From positions 1 through 58,362 of IMG/VR virus record IMGVR_UViG_3300037882_000558: a stretch of 58,362 bases of DNA. One strand, written 5' to 3'. Shown in pieces: positions 52,370 to 58,362 of the stretch. A model generated the notes under the pieces. It was given only the letters and a program-made list of their open reading frames with translations, was not told the DNA's origin and made no database searches. How positions within the stretch are numbered: position 1 is the first letter of the stretch; every line of letters starts with the position of its first letter. This DNA comes from a virus. Both the position numbers and the translations under genes were made by a program.

Positions 52370-53664
52370 ATAGTGTAGCTATATAGGGCATAACGAATTG
52401 CGTCACCGATGTCAGAGAAGTCATGTTTTGGTTTTTCTTTAGTTAAGGTTTCACGGGTATCCCAAGCATACTGGTCAAACATGGTGAGTACATGTTTGCA
52501 GTGCGGGGCAACTTTCAAACGACCCTGTTCTACTAGGGTCTGTACATAAGCAATACCTGGTAATACATCTTTTTTAGCTTTAATTGTAGCGATATCGTAG
52601 GTATAGGCTAAGTCAGCACCAAACTGAGCCGCGGCCGAGTCGATGAATAATGCGTCAACTTTATACTTATGTAACATTTCAGCAATGCGATCAGCATGTT
52701 TAGCTGTTACAGTATTGGATTCCAAGTACTCATCTACGATATGGAAAGTATCATCATAGTCATCATAAGCAATTACAGCAAAGGCTGTAGGGTCTTTATA
52801 TCCGGGGTCTAGCCCAGCTATAAATTCTATTCGGCCCTTAGGTTCAAATTCGCAAATGCTAGACTGTGGAAGCTGATAGATCTGCCCTTCGAACACTGTA
52901 AACGAAGCCATGTATTCTTGTTCAAAGTGGTTGCGTGACATAGTCTTACGAGCTTCGTTGACGTCTTTTTCCGACATACGCTCGTTTTCAGTATAGTCAG
53001 CATGTAGAGATACCCATTCAGGGTATTCGTCACTAAAACCACGTTGGTAGTATTCACTAAACCAGTTATTTTTACCGCGAGGTGTAGAAATAAAGATGGC
53101 CTTTGAGTTAGGACGGTCTAGAGTAGGGCGTAGCGCAACTTCAAACGCCTCTCGGGCATCTGCCCCAAGCGCAGCTTCGTCGAAGATAATCAAGTCATAC
53201 GAACGTCCAACGCAACTATCTACAGTTCCAATAGAACCCATACGAATGGTCGAACCATTCTCTAGTTCAATTACACGATCTTTAAGATTGTCTTTTGCTA
53301 CTTCTAGGTCAAAAGTACGGATTAACTTACGTTGTAATTCAAACGAGATAGACGATAACGAAAAGTTAGGCGACATGATTAAAACATTACAGCCAGGCAT
53401 TAAGTCAACTAATTGACCAATAATGTTAGCAATGAATGTTTTACCAAGACGCCTACTTAACGCAGCTACAACAAATCGAAAAAGAGGGTTGTTAACTGCG
53501 TTAATTAGCGCAATTTGGGGTCGGTTGATTTCTTCCCATGCGTTCTTACCATTAAAGTTTAATAGCTTAAGATAAGGAACAATCGGAAGTTTTATGAATC
53601 GTTCAGTAACAGGAAACTCAGTTACAAAATCTCTATCAATGCCTTCACGTGATATGGTCAACAT
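52366..53664 (-). CDS. terL: Terminase large subunit
   Basis: 432 residues, the packaging motor and nuclease. Walker A is SRRLGKT at residues 70-76, Walker B LIIFDEA with D162-E163, and the coupling motif STPRGKNN follows. The C-terminal RNase H-like nuclease has D286 (AGLDPGYKDP), LFIDSAAAQ and a DIGDAIRYAL metal-binding end. Start ATG 53664 is 20 bases inside the glycosyltransferase gene, behind an AGGAG site. Packaging series (cos or pac) cannot be told from it. Confidence 0.95.
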   Translation of the reverse strand: MLTISREGIDRDFVTEFPVTERFIKLPIVPYLKLLNFNGKNAWEEINRPQIALINAVNNPLFRFVVAALSRRLGKTFIANIIGQLVDLMPGCNVLIMSPNFSLSSISFELQRKLIRTFDLEVAKDNLKDRVIELENGSTIRMGSIGTVDSCVGRSYDLIIFDEAALGADAREAFEVALRPTLDRPNSKAIFISTPRGKNNWFSEYYQRGFSDEYPEWVSLHADYTENERMSEKDVNEARKTMSRNHFEQEYMASFTVFEGQIYQLPQSSICEFEPKGRIEFIAGLDPGYKDPTAFAVIAYDDYDDTFHIVDEYLESNTVTAKHADRIAEMLHKYKVDALFIDSAAAQFGADLAYTYDIATIKAKKDVLPGIAYVQTLVEQGRLKVAPHCKHVLTMFDQYAWDTRETLTKEKPKHDFSDIGDAIRYALYSYTI

Positions 53665-54964
53665 GTATTACACTCTCCTGTACTTCCGTTAGCGTAGCCC
53701 AAGGAGCTAGAGGTTTAACTAACACTATCTTTTCCTGCGTTAGTAATTCTTTGTAAACTGCAATCATGGGTGCTTCTAGGACTCGCTGACGATATAATTC
53801 AACCACGTGATCCATGGTTTTCTCCCATGAACCTAAATTGCGGATAATTCTTACCGAAGGATACCACGGAGTGGTAGATCCACTATTACCCCAACGGAAG
53901 TCGGTTTCTAGCAAAGGCTGAATCATCCAGCATTCTACACCTAGAGAACCACAAAGGTGAACAATGGAGGTATCCACAGTTATTACTAAATCTAGCTGCG
54001 AAACCAAGCGAATGGTTTGATCCCAATCTGTAATTTTGTGATTTCTAATATAACTAGGATGAGTATTATTAAGAGACAGGTTATGCAAAGTAGCAAGATT
54101 AGAGAGGCCCCTAAAATAGCCAGCAGACATAGAACGATTTGCATTATTAGCATGAGTGGCAGAACCAGCCCATACAATACCAACGCCTTCAAGAGGAACA
54201 TGTTTAGGCTTTCTTAAATGGGCTAACCAAGTAGCTGGCGCACTACTAATACCAAATATCTGTGCTAGTGAGCAAATTGGCACACCGTATCCACTAGGCA
54301 CACGCACACATTCCCAACGACTAAAAAATATATCTAACGAAGGGTCGCACATTACTGTGACTTTATCGCAAAAGGCTTCAAGCAAGTGTATATAGCGACC
54401 AAACATTAACTTATCACCAATGCCTTGTTCTGCTAGTACGCAAATTTCGTGGACATGACTAACACCATCCCAGCGCAGTGTATACTTTAAGTCAATGGGA
54501 TTACTATTACGGCGAAAACGATATTCGTAGTCAGCCCATGCACTAGGCCAATCAATCTCACCACGGTCGAACCCCATGCGCAAAGTTGCATTACCTCGAT
54601 TCCATACGGCATCATAGTGTAGTGGATCAGCCTGTAAACATTGATTATAATGTTGAATAGCCAGAGCATCGCGACCATAACGATAGTGCATTAAGCCAAT
54701 GTTATTTTCAGCTAGACTATAAGACTCTACACGACGACCGTTTAAAAATGGTAAATCGGGACTATTAGCTTTGACATAACATTCAATAGCCTTACGATCA
54801 TCACCAGCTAGGCGATAAGCATTACCCATGTTTAAGTACAATTCCTTAAACAGCATAGTACCGCTATGCTGAAATGCACTTTCGCACTTCTTAAAATAAA
54901 CTAGAGCTTTTTGGCCTTTATTGGCTTCTAGTAATCTGGTTGCTCTGTTATAGTGTTCTAGCAT
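53645..54964 (-). CDS. TPR-domain glycosyltransferase
   Basis: 439 residues. Residues about 1-150 are tetratricopeptide repeats (LNMGNAYRLAGDDRKAIECY, ENNIGLMHYRYGRDALAIQHY, AVWNRGNATLRMG). The rest follows the pattern of TPR-linked glycosyltransferases related to heptosyltransferases: EQGIGDKLMFGRY, GIVWAGSATHANNANRS, DLVITVDTSIVHLCGSLGV and a WRWGNSG...PWYPSVR block (here FRWGNSG). It would transfer a sugar to a protein, lipid or other acceptor; the TPR part may present the target. It is unexpected between the two terminase genes, overlapping the small subunit by 17 bases and the large by 20, so it is integral to the unit and not a loose insertion. Confidence 0.82.
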   Translation of the reverse strand: MLEHYNRATRLLEANKGQKALVYFKKCESAFQHSGTMLFKELYLNMGNAYRLAGDDRKAIECYVKANSPDLPFLNGRRVESYSLAENNIGLMHYRYGRDALAIQHYNQCLQADPLHYDAVWNRGNATLRMGFDRGEIDWPSAWADYEYRFRRNSNPIDLKYTLRWDGVSHVHEICVLAEQGIGDKLMFGRYIHLLEAFCDKVTVMCDPSLDIFFSRWECVRVPSGYGVPICSLAQIFGISSAPATWLAHLRKPKHVPLEGVGIVWAGSATHANNANRSMSAGYFRGLSNLATLHNLSLNNTHPSYIRNHKITDWDQTIRLVSQLDLVITVDTSIVHLCGSLGVECWMIQPLLETDFRWGNSGSTTPWYPSVRIIRNLGSWEKTMDHVVELYRQRVLEAPMIAVYKELLTQEKIVLVKPLAPWATLTEVQESVIHVDHIT

Positions 54965-55442
54965 CGGGGTTTAGTAATCTTTCTACAAGGGAGGCGTAGT
55001 TGCTACCATCGCCATTTATTTGAATATTGTTTTGGGTCTTGATTTCGCGCTTATCAGTTTCTTTTTCCAGTGCTAGTTTCTTAATTTCTAGCTCTAGCAA
55101 TTCTTTGGTAAACTTGTGCGATAGGGTAAGGATTTCTAAGATATCTTTGTTTGACCCAATATCTGCTTCGTCCATTTCCTGGAACTTCTTTTCAATAATA
55201 GCGTCTAAAGCCTGTCGCATCTTAAACCGGTTATTGAATCCGGCATTAAAGAATACGTTGTCTACATAGGCTCGGACCTCGCGGCGGTTCAAGATTTTAG
55301 TAACTATATCTGGGGTAGTATCTAATTCTTGGGCTACCTTGGCAATATCTGGAGTTAGCAAATAGCAGTTGGCTATTTCTAAGGCTTCTGGGCTGATCTC
55401 GATGGCTTCAGCAGGATGAGCAGTGGGTAAGTTTTCAGACAT
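54948..55442 (-). CDS. terS: Terminase small subunit
   Basis: 164 residues. A helix-turn-helix near residues 35-55 (PDIAKVAQELDTTPDIVTKIL), a central helix set (RQALDAIIEKKFQEMDE) for oligomerisation, and a polar C-terminus (NIQINGDGSNYASLVERLL) give the usual small terminase plan, which recognises the packaging site. It is the first gene of the leftward late unit, directly behind the promoter at 55465-55493 and next to the gene-free region. No sequence match by name, hence moderate confidence. Confidence 0.75.
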   Translation of the reverse strand: MSENLPTAHPAEAIEISPEALEIANCYLLTPDIAKVAQELDTTPDIVTKILNRREVRAYVDNVFFNAGFNNRFKMRQALDAIIEKKFQEMDEADIGSNKDILEILTLSHKFTKELLELEIKKLALEKETDKREIKTQNNIQINGDGSNYASLVERLLNPDARTL

Positions 55443-55464
55443 AAGATTCCTGTAATTTGTTCAA

Positions 55465-55493
55465 ATTATAGCACGAGGGGACGTGAGGGGCAA
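55465..55493 (-). promoter_or_regulatory. Sigma70-type promoter for the terminase unit
   Basis: On the - strand TTGCCC (55488-55493), 17-base spacer, TATAAT (55465-55470) preceded by TGC (extended -10). A CACG/CGTG repeat lies across the spacer. The start would fall about 15 bases before the small terminase start codon. Confidence 0.75.
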
Positions 55494-55560
55494 GGGGGAA
55501 ATTTTGGACGCTTGGGAAGTTTTTGATAACTAATGGAAACTGTGTAAACTGCTATGTAGA

Positions 55561-55647
55561 ATGGCACCTAAAGTTGTGTGTTAATTGCTATGGCACCTAA
55601 AGTTGTGTGTTAATTGCTATGTGCAATGGCACCTAAAGTTGTGTGTT
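55561..55647. repeat. Three direct repeats of 22 bases
   Basis: ATGGCACCTAAAGTTGTGTG plus TT occurs exactly at 55561-55582, 55590-55611 and 55626-55647, with AATTGCTATG-type spacers; the first two are 29 bases apart and the third 36. They resemble iterons and might bind a replication or packaging initiator. Confidence 0.85.
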
Positions 55648-55967
55648 GAAATACCTGTAATTAGGCCGTGAAGATGGGTTGGCCTCCGGGGGTTGTAACC
55701 AAGTCTCGGAACCGGCCCTATTGTCTCATACCTGGCCGGCGGCGTCAACCTGGGATAAACCCTAAGATGCAAAAATAATACACTACTGTATAAAACATCA
55801 GTAGCTCTAAAACGCACTAGAACGGCCTCTAAGGCGTTTAAACCTTTTTGGCCACTACCTCCTAGGAGACATGTTATCTGCCAAGCCTGCGGCCGTTAAC
55901 ACATTATCCACACCCCATTTCATAGGAGAATTTGGGGTTGCAAACAAGTTATCAAGCCTGTGGATAA
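55561..55967. other. Candidate replication origin
   Basis: Two perfect DnaA boxes, TTATCCACA at 55904-55912 (+) and its reverse complement TGTGGATAA at 55959-55967, lie 46 bases apart in opposite orientation. Each lies near a related AAGCCTGYGG element (55883 and 55954), making an 18-base imperfect direct repeat. The iteron-like repeats are 250 bases away and transcription diverges here. Together these suggest an origin that uses host DnaA; this is inference, as no unwinding element was defined. Confidence 0.55.
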
Positions 55968-56128
55968 CACACATCTTGTTACAATATAGGGTAAGTACCA
56001 GGAACAGGGTAAACCCCTATGGTTTGGGAAATTTGGCATGGTAGGCAATACCCCTGCTTGCTGTAAGGCTTTTATCTAACATATTGGGCAAGTATAGGCA
56101 AGTAGGGACATACCCTATACTAATGAAA

Positions 56129-56194
56129 CCTGGCACACCATAAGCTTTGGCTATACTATCAACACCTGGCAGACCATAGGCCTGGGCTATCGGC
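56129..56194. repeat. Imperfect tandem repeat
   Basis: CCTGGCACACCATAAGCTTT at 56129 and CCTGGCAGACCATAGGCCTG at 56165 are related units, both running on into GGGCTAT or TGGCTAT, 36 bases apart. They lie between the DnaA boxes and the early promoter-like element and could bind a regulator. Confidence 0.6.
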
Positions 56195-56234
56195 GTGCTA
56201 TACCATCAGCGGCTTAGGGTCAAGTAGGGATAAA

Positions 56235-56268
56235 CACCTATACCGCCTGGCGCTGGTCGCGGTATGCT
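56235..56268 (+). promoter_or_regulatory. Early promoter-like element, copy 1
   Basis: CACCTATACCGCCTGGCGC at 56235-56253, then 9 bases and TATGCT at 56263-56268. The same 19-mer (one difference), spacing and hexamer recur at 57001-57034 just before a gene. TATGCT may act as the -10. No clear sigma70 -35 is present. Confidence 0.55.
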
Positions 56269-56298
56269 GTTTACTCAACTTCTGGAATTGGACTCTAT

Positions 56299-56385
56299 AT
56301 GTTGCTCCGCTCCTCCCTCCTAGTTACCCGCGCCATGCTGGAAGCCCTCGCCGAAAAGCGCGCATTCTCTAAGGTGACAGCATGA
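56299..56385 (+). CDS. Very small possible protein
   Basis: 28 residues (MLLRSSLLVTRAMLEALAEK...), beginning about 30 bases after the early promoter-like element. The stop TGA overlaps the ATG of the next gene. The ribosome site is weak, and a short leader with no function is as likely as a peptide. Listed because of the coupling. Confidence 0.3.
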   Translation: MLLRSSLLVTRAMLEALAEKRAFSKVTA

Positions 56386-56540
56386 GACAAGAACGCAAAG
56401 CAGAGTATTTCCCGCAGTACCATCAAACAACCCACATAGGCGAACATTTCGCAACCCCTGCAAAGCCTCGCCGGCAAAAGCAGAAACAAAAGCGCGGTTT
56501 TTCCTTTCGCAACCTTTTCAAAACTGGGGCCATCAAATGA
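56382..56540 (+). CDS. Small basic protein
   Basis: 52 residues, strongly basic in the second half (AKPRRQKQKQKRGFSFRNLF), with AAGGTG seven bases before ATG 56382. Such small basic proteins from early phage regions often bind nucleic acid or host proteins, but no family is known. It is coupled by ATGA to the next small gene. Confidence 0.5.
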   Translation: MRQERKAEYFPQYHQTTHIGEHFATPAKPRRQKQKQKRGFSFRNLFKTGAIK

Positions 56541-56656
56541 ATTTCATTCTTTGGATTCTGGCATTCGCTGCACTCTGCTGGATTGGTAGCGTAGTTTGGG
56601 GCGAGATTCTGGACGGTCTGGAAGAACTCGCGCAATATATGCGCAATAGACGCTAA
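56537..56656 (+). CDS. Small membrane protein
   Basis: 39 residues: a hydrophobic N-terminal helix, MNFILWILAFAALCWIGSVV, then an acidic amphipathic tail with GLEELAQYMRNRR. A single-span membrane peptide, coupled by overlapping ATGA to the preceding gene, with GGGG upstream. Function unknown; a membrane-acting early peptide is possible. Confidence 0.45.
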   Translation: MNFILWILAFAALCWIGSVVWGEILDGLEELAQYMRNRR

Positions 56657-56657
56657 A

Positions 56658-56858
56658 ATGGAAACGCTGGCGGTTATACTGTTAGCGTTTTCACCTATGC
56701 TAATCATCGGTTATTTAAATGACCCGCTATTTATTTCTAGCCGGTGCGTGGTTATGCGCTACTGGCTTTGTTGTGTTTGGGTTGCTTGCATTCTGTGTCG
56801 GCACAATCCCGGACATACTCAAGCGCGACCGATTCGCGTATGGGTTTCTTTGCGCTAA
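56658..56858 (+). CDS. Small membrane protein, alternative frame
   Basis: 66 residues (METLAVILLAFSPMLIIGY...). The first 20 residues form a membrane span, the second half is Cys- and Trp-rich and then basic. It starts 2 bases after the previous stop. The +1 frame holds a second candidate (56719-56889). One of these may be spurious, or the pair may be nested; neither is recognised. Confidence 0.35.
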   Translation: METLAVILLAFSPMLIIGYLNDPLFISSRCVVMRYWLCCVWVACILCRHNPGHTQARPIRVWVSLR

Positions 56859-56889
56859 CATTGTGGGACTAATCCGGCTTTGCATTTAA
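56719..56889 (+). CDS. Small membrane protein
   Basis: 56 residues (MTRYLFLAGAWLCATGFVVF...), with a hydrophobic segment to residue 28, then DILKRDRFAYG and a second hydrophobic end. It ends right at the terminator 56889-56912, which favours this frame as the real last gene of the unit. It overlaps the 56658 frame for 140 bases. Function unknown. Confidence 0.45.
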   Translation: MTRYLFLAGAWLCATGFVVFGLLAFCVGTIPDILKRDRFAYGFLCANIVGLIRLCI

Positions 56890-56912
56890 AAATCGGCGCA
56901 AGCCGATTTTTT
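56889..56912 (+). terminator. Terminator of the small-gene unit
   Basis: AAAATCGGC (56889-56897) and GCCGATTTT (56902-56910) form a perfect stem with a GCAA loop, ending in six T bases. It directly follows the stop of the 56-residue frame. Confidence 0.85.
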
Positions 56913-57000
56913 GTTGTTTTTGCGCAACATGCGCCAAAATGAGGCGCACTCCGCCGAACTAATTATAACATGGAAACCCTGGGCCTAGACTAGGTGTTTT

Positions 57001-57034
57001 CACCTATAACGCCTGGCGCGTTGTGTGATATGCT
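57001..57034 (+). promoter_or_regulatory. Early promoter-like element, copy 2
   Basis: CACCTATAACGCCTGGCGC at 57001-57019, then 9 bases and TATGCT at 57029-57034. Position 26 bases before ATG 57060 (with AGGGG) is right for a promoter. It is almost identical to copy 1. Confidence 0.6.
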
Positions 57035-57059
57035 TGCGATTCACGGACTAGGGGCATAA

Positions 57060-57275
57060 ATGCAAACCCTTGAATATGTAAAATCGTGCGTGCAATTCGC
57101 GCGGCAAGCGCGACGCGATGCACGGCGAGCTAAAGCCGCGCGCTGCTGGTTGCAAGCGTTCGAGCTTAACAAAAAATGCGCAAGCTGGTTAAACGAAGCA
57201 CGCGAAGTTAAGCAATACGGTATTCACGGCAAGCCGGAAAACGTATATAATCCGGCCGATTCTCTCAACTTTTAA
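57060..57275 (+). CDS. Hypothetical basic helical protein
   Basis: 71 residues, mainly helical, with two Arg/Ala-rich segments (FARQARRDARRAKAARCWL) and a Lys/Glu second half. AGGGG lies at 8 bases before ATG 57060. It could bind nucleic acid. Use of GCG, CGC and GCC codons contrasts with genes to the left. It is followed 12 bases later by the HAD-type gene. Confidence 0.6.
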   Translation: MQTLEYVKSCVQFARQARRDARRAKAARCWLQAFELNKKCASWLNEAREVKQYGIHGKPENVYNPADSLNF

Positions 57276-57287
57276 AGGTTTTATATT

Positions 57288-57770
57288 ATGCCCGCAATTC
57301 GCAAACTTCGCATTTATGACATGGACGGAACAATTGTTTGTTCACTCCACCGATATAAAACAGTTACCCATGCTGACGGTATCGAACGCATAGATTTGAC
57401 ATACTGGCGCGAAAATGAATACCGCGCGCTTGATGATAGTTTGTTGCCCGCTGCCGAACAATATAAAGCCGATTTGTTGGCGGACGATACTTTTGTCGTC
57501 ATTGCTACGGCGCGGGTATTGAATGCACCGGATAGGCAATTTATCCGGGATATTCTCGGGCAACCAGATCATATTATCTCGCGTGCTGCAAATGATACTC
57601 GCAGCGGCGGATTACTTAAAGTTTTGGGCCTGAAAAAGTTACTTAACTTGAAACAGTTTGCCGATATTCGTGACGTGTTGTTTTATGAAGACAACGTTAC
57701 TTATCTCAAAACTGTTTGCGATTTTTTCGGCATTACTGGCGTTTATGTCCCTAGCAAACAAGGACACTAG
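57288..57770 (+). CDS. HAD-superfamily phosphatase
   Basis: 160 residues with all HAD motifs: motif I Y-D11-M-D13-G-T, motif II ATAR (Thr), a basic helix with KKLLNLKQF, and motif IV LFYEDN. It lacks a large cap insert, so a small or macromolecular substrate fits, such as 3'-phosphate or 5'-nucleotides; polynucleotide-kinase-3'-phosphatase and phage deoxynucleotidase relatives share this plan. Located in the G+C-rich module, with no obvious partner kinase. Confidence 0.8.
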   Translation: MPAIRKLRIYDMDGTIVCSLHRYKTVTHADGIERIDLTYWRENEYRALDDSLLPAAEQYKADLLADDTFVVIATARVLNAPDRQFIRDILGQPDHIISRAANDTRSGGLLKVLGLKKLLNLKQFADIRDVLFYEDNVTYLKTVCDFFGITGVYVPSKQGH

Positions 57771-57844
57771 AAAAACGTGGTACACTGTCGCTAGGCTTTG
57801 GCGCGTGGCCTAGAATACGCGCTCACACCTTAAAAGGTTAAAAA

Positions 57845-58362
57845 ATGCTTGACAAAAACGCAATCCTGATTTTGGCGGCCGAACTGGGCTATTTCAAAAG
57901 CAAAAGCGCGGAAAAGAAAACCGCCATTGCTGAAGAACTGGTAACGAATTGGAACCAAGAAAACGCGGAAGAACAAACCGATTTCCCGGCCGTGCTGGCC
58001 GTGCTGAATGAGGAAAGCGAAAAGCGCAGCGCGGCAAGCCGTAGGCGTGAAGCCGCGCGACTCAAGCGCGAAGAACAAAAGGCAAATAAGCCGGTTTCTG
58101 GCGGTTTCGATGATATCGACGGGCATATCCAAAAACTGGAAATGCCCGCATCCGGTGTTTTTGTCGTTAGCACGGCGCAAAACAATACGGACGTGAACCC
58201 GCAATTTTGGGCCGCGCTGCAAAACTATTGCGAAGCGCGCGGCGCGACTCTGCTGGTTGCCAAAACCACCTACAACAAAAACGGGTTTCTGCAACCTGAC
58301 GTAGAAGCCACGGGCGAAGAACTTTGGTATGCCCCCGAGGTCAAGCCGTACCTGATTCAAGG
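57845..58362 (+). CDS. Hypothetical protein, C-terminal part cut by the window end
   Basis: The frame from ATG 57845 (MLDKNAILILAAELGYFKSK) is open to the end, at least 172 residues. The first 85 residues are helical and strongly charged (EKRSAASRRREAARLKREEQ), the rest is a strand-helix domain beginning FVVSTAQNNTDVNPQFW and including LLVAKTTYNKNG and a WYAPEVKPYL end. The latter recalls a phage family with SAQNNTPVHKGF-type motifs, but I cannot name a function. AAGG precedes the start. Base and codon use match the other genes of this module. Confidence 0.7.
   Translation, partial: MLDKNAILILAAELGYFKSKSAEKKTAIAEELVTNWNQENAEEQTDFPAVLAVLNEESEKRSAASRRREAARLKREEQKANKPVSGGFDDIDGHIQKLEMPASGVFVVSTAQNNTDVNPQFWAALQNYCEARGATLLVAKTTYNKNGFLQPDVEATGEELWYAPEVKPYLIQ

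Larger units (their letters stand above)
55443..56298. other. Gene-free intergenic region between divergent units
   Basis: 856 bases without a convincing gene on either strand; the longest frame (55617-55817, -) has no ribosome site. It holds the promoter of the small terminase unit, three direct repeats, two DnaA boxes, an imperfect 36-base-spaced repeat (56129 and 56165), an AGTATAGG/CCTATACT inverted repeat near 56090-56120 and the first copy of the early promoter-like element. A regulatory and replication-origin role is inferred. Confidence 0.75.
56658..57007. repeat. Imperfect duplication of about 40 bases
   Basis: 56658-56698 and 56970-57007 share ATGGAAAC, CCTGG or GCTGG, a GACT or TACT element and GTTTTCACCTAT. 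The first copy is the start of a small gene (METL...), the second a short dead leader (MET-Leu-Gly-Leu-Asp-stop) just before promoter-like element copy 2. Confidence 0.55.

Noticed and set aside
55561-55647. CRISPR-like array
   Set aside because: Only three repeats, spacers of 7 and 14 bases, so iteron-like and not CRISPR.
55617-55817. 66-residue frame on the - strand in the gene-free region
   Set aside because: No ribosome site, composition like noncoding DNA, overlaps the third direct repeat.
56423-56707. 94-residue - strand frame
   Set aside because: Runs antisense to the coupled small + genes and has no ribosome site.
57770-57840. A third early promoter copy with TAGAAT before the last gene
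   Set aside because: GGCGC and TAGAAT are present, but spacing and flanks do not match copies 1 and 2, so it is not claimed.
57830-58360. 176-residue - strand frame at the right end
   Set aside because: Antisense shadow of the open + strand gene from 57845, which has a ribosome site and neighbours in the same direction.

Overview
The window is a contiguous piece of the genome of a tailed double-stranded DNA phage with siphovirus morphology: an HK97-type head and a very long, apparently non-contractile tail (a 2355-residue tape measure and no recognisable sheath). It infects a Gram-negative bacterium, because the lysis set has a two-component spanin (an inner-membrane protein and an outer-membrane lipoprotein) besides holin and endolysin. 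No integrase, excisionase or repressor is recognisable, so a virulent lifestyle is likely but unproven. Both window ends cut through genes. Host genus cannot be read from the sequence. I saw no tRNA or CRISPR array. A host RNA polymerase is implied by six sigma70-like promoters, five of which carry an extended -10 (TGn before TATAAT).

Region 1 (1-20242, + strand) is replication and nucleotide metabolism in tightly overlapping genes: DnaB-type helicase (5' end missing), a YqeY-like protein, primase, family A DNA polymerase, a DEAH helicase, then an NAD module (NMN adenylyltransferase-Nudix, nicotinamide phosphoribosyltransferase and a second Nudix enzyme). These are followed by a single-strand DNA-binding protein, an SbcD/SbcC-like nuclease pair around a glutaredoxin and a SLOG-type protein, an FkbM methyltransferase, a Holliday-junction resolvase-like nuclease, a 5'-3' exonuclease, dUTPase and a B12-dependent ribonucleotide reductase. 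A bidirectional terminator (20248-20282) separates this from the opposing structural transcripts.

Region 2 (20285-55442, - strand, read right to left) runs: small terminase, TPR glycosyltransferase, large terminase, GIY-YIG nuclease, HNH nuclease, portal, a fused protease-scaffold-major capsid protein, connector, neck and tail terminator proteins, tail tube, the frameshifted tail assembly chaperones, tape measure, tail tip, large tail fibre, small tail proteins, spanins, holin, endolysin, and two SGNH-hydrolase tail proteins flanking a PhoH ATPase. Terminators after the GIY-YIG, capsid, tail tube, chaperone and tape measure genes, with promoters before the small terminase, HNH, tape measure and FCCH-domain genes, divide it into several transcription units.

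Region 3 (55443-56298) is gene-free. It has three copies of a 22-base repeat and two perfect DnaA boxes in opposite orientation, and sits where transcription diverges, so it is the best candidate for the replication origin. Region 4 (about 56235-58362, + strand) is visibly richer in G+C, with different codon use, and holds very small coupled genes, a HAD-type phosphatase and an open-ended gene. It looks like a separate early module with its own repeated promoter-like element.

Three reading frames are broken by a small indel (near 13372, 22000 and 24632). They may be real mutations, recoding or sequence errors. The most interesting features are the NAD salvage set beside nucleotide-sensing-type genes, the glycosyltransferase between the terminase genes, the fused capsid protein with an internal start, promoters overlapped by inverted repeats, and the origin with the G+C-rich module next to it.
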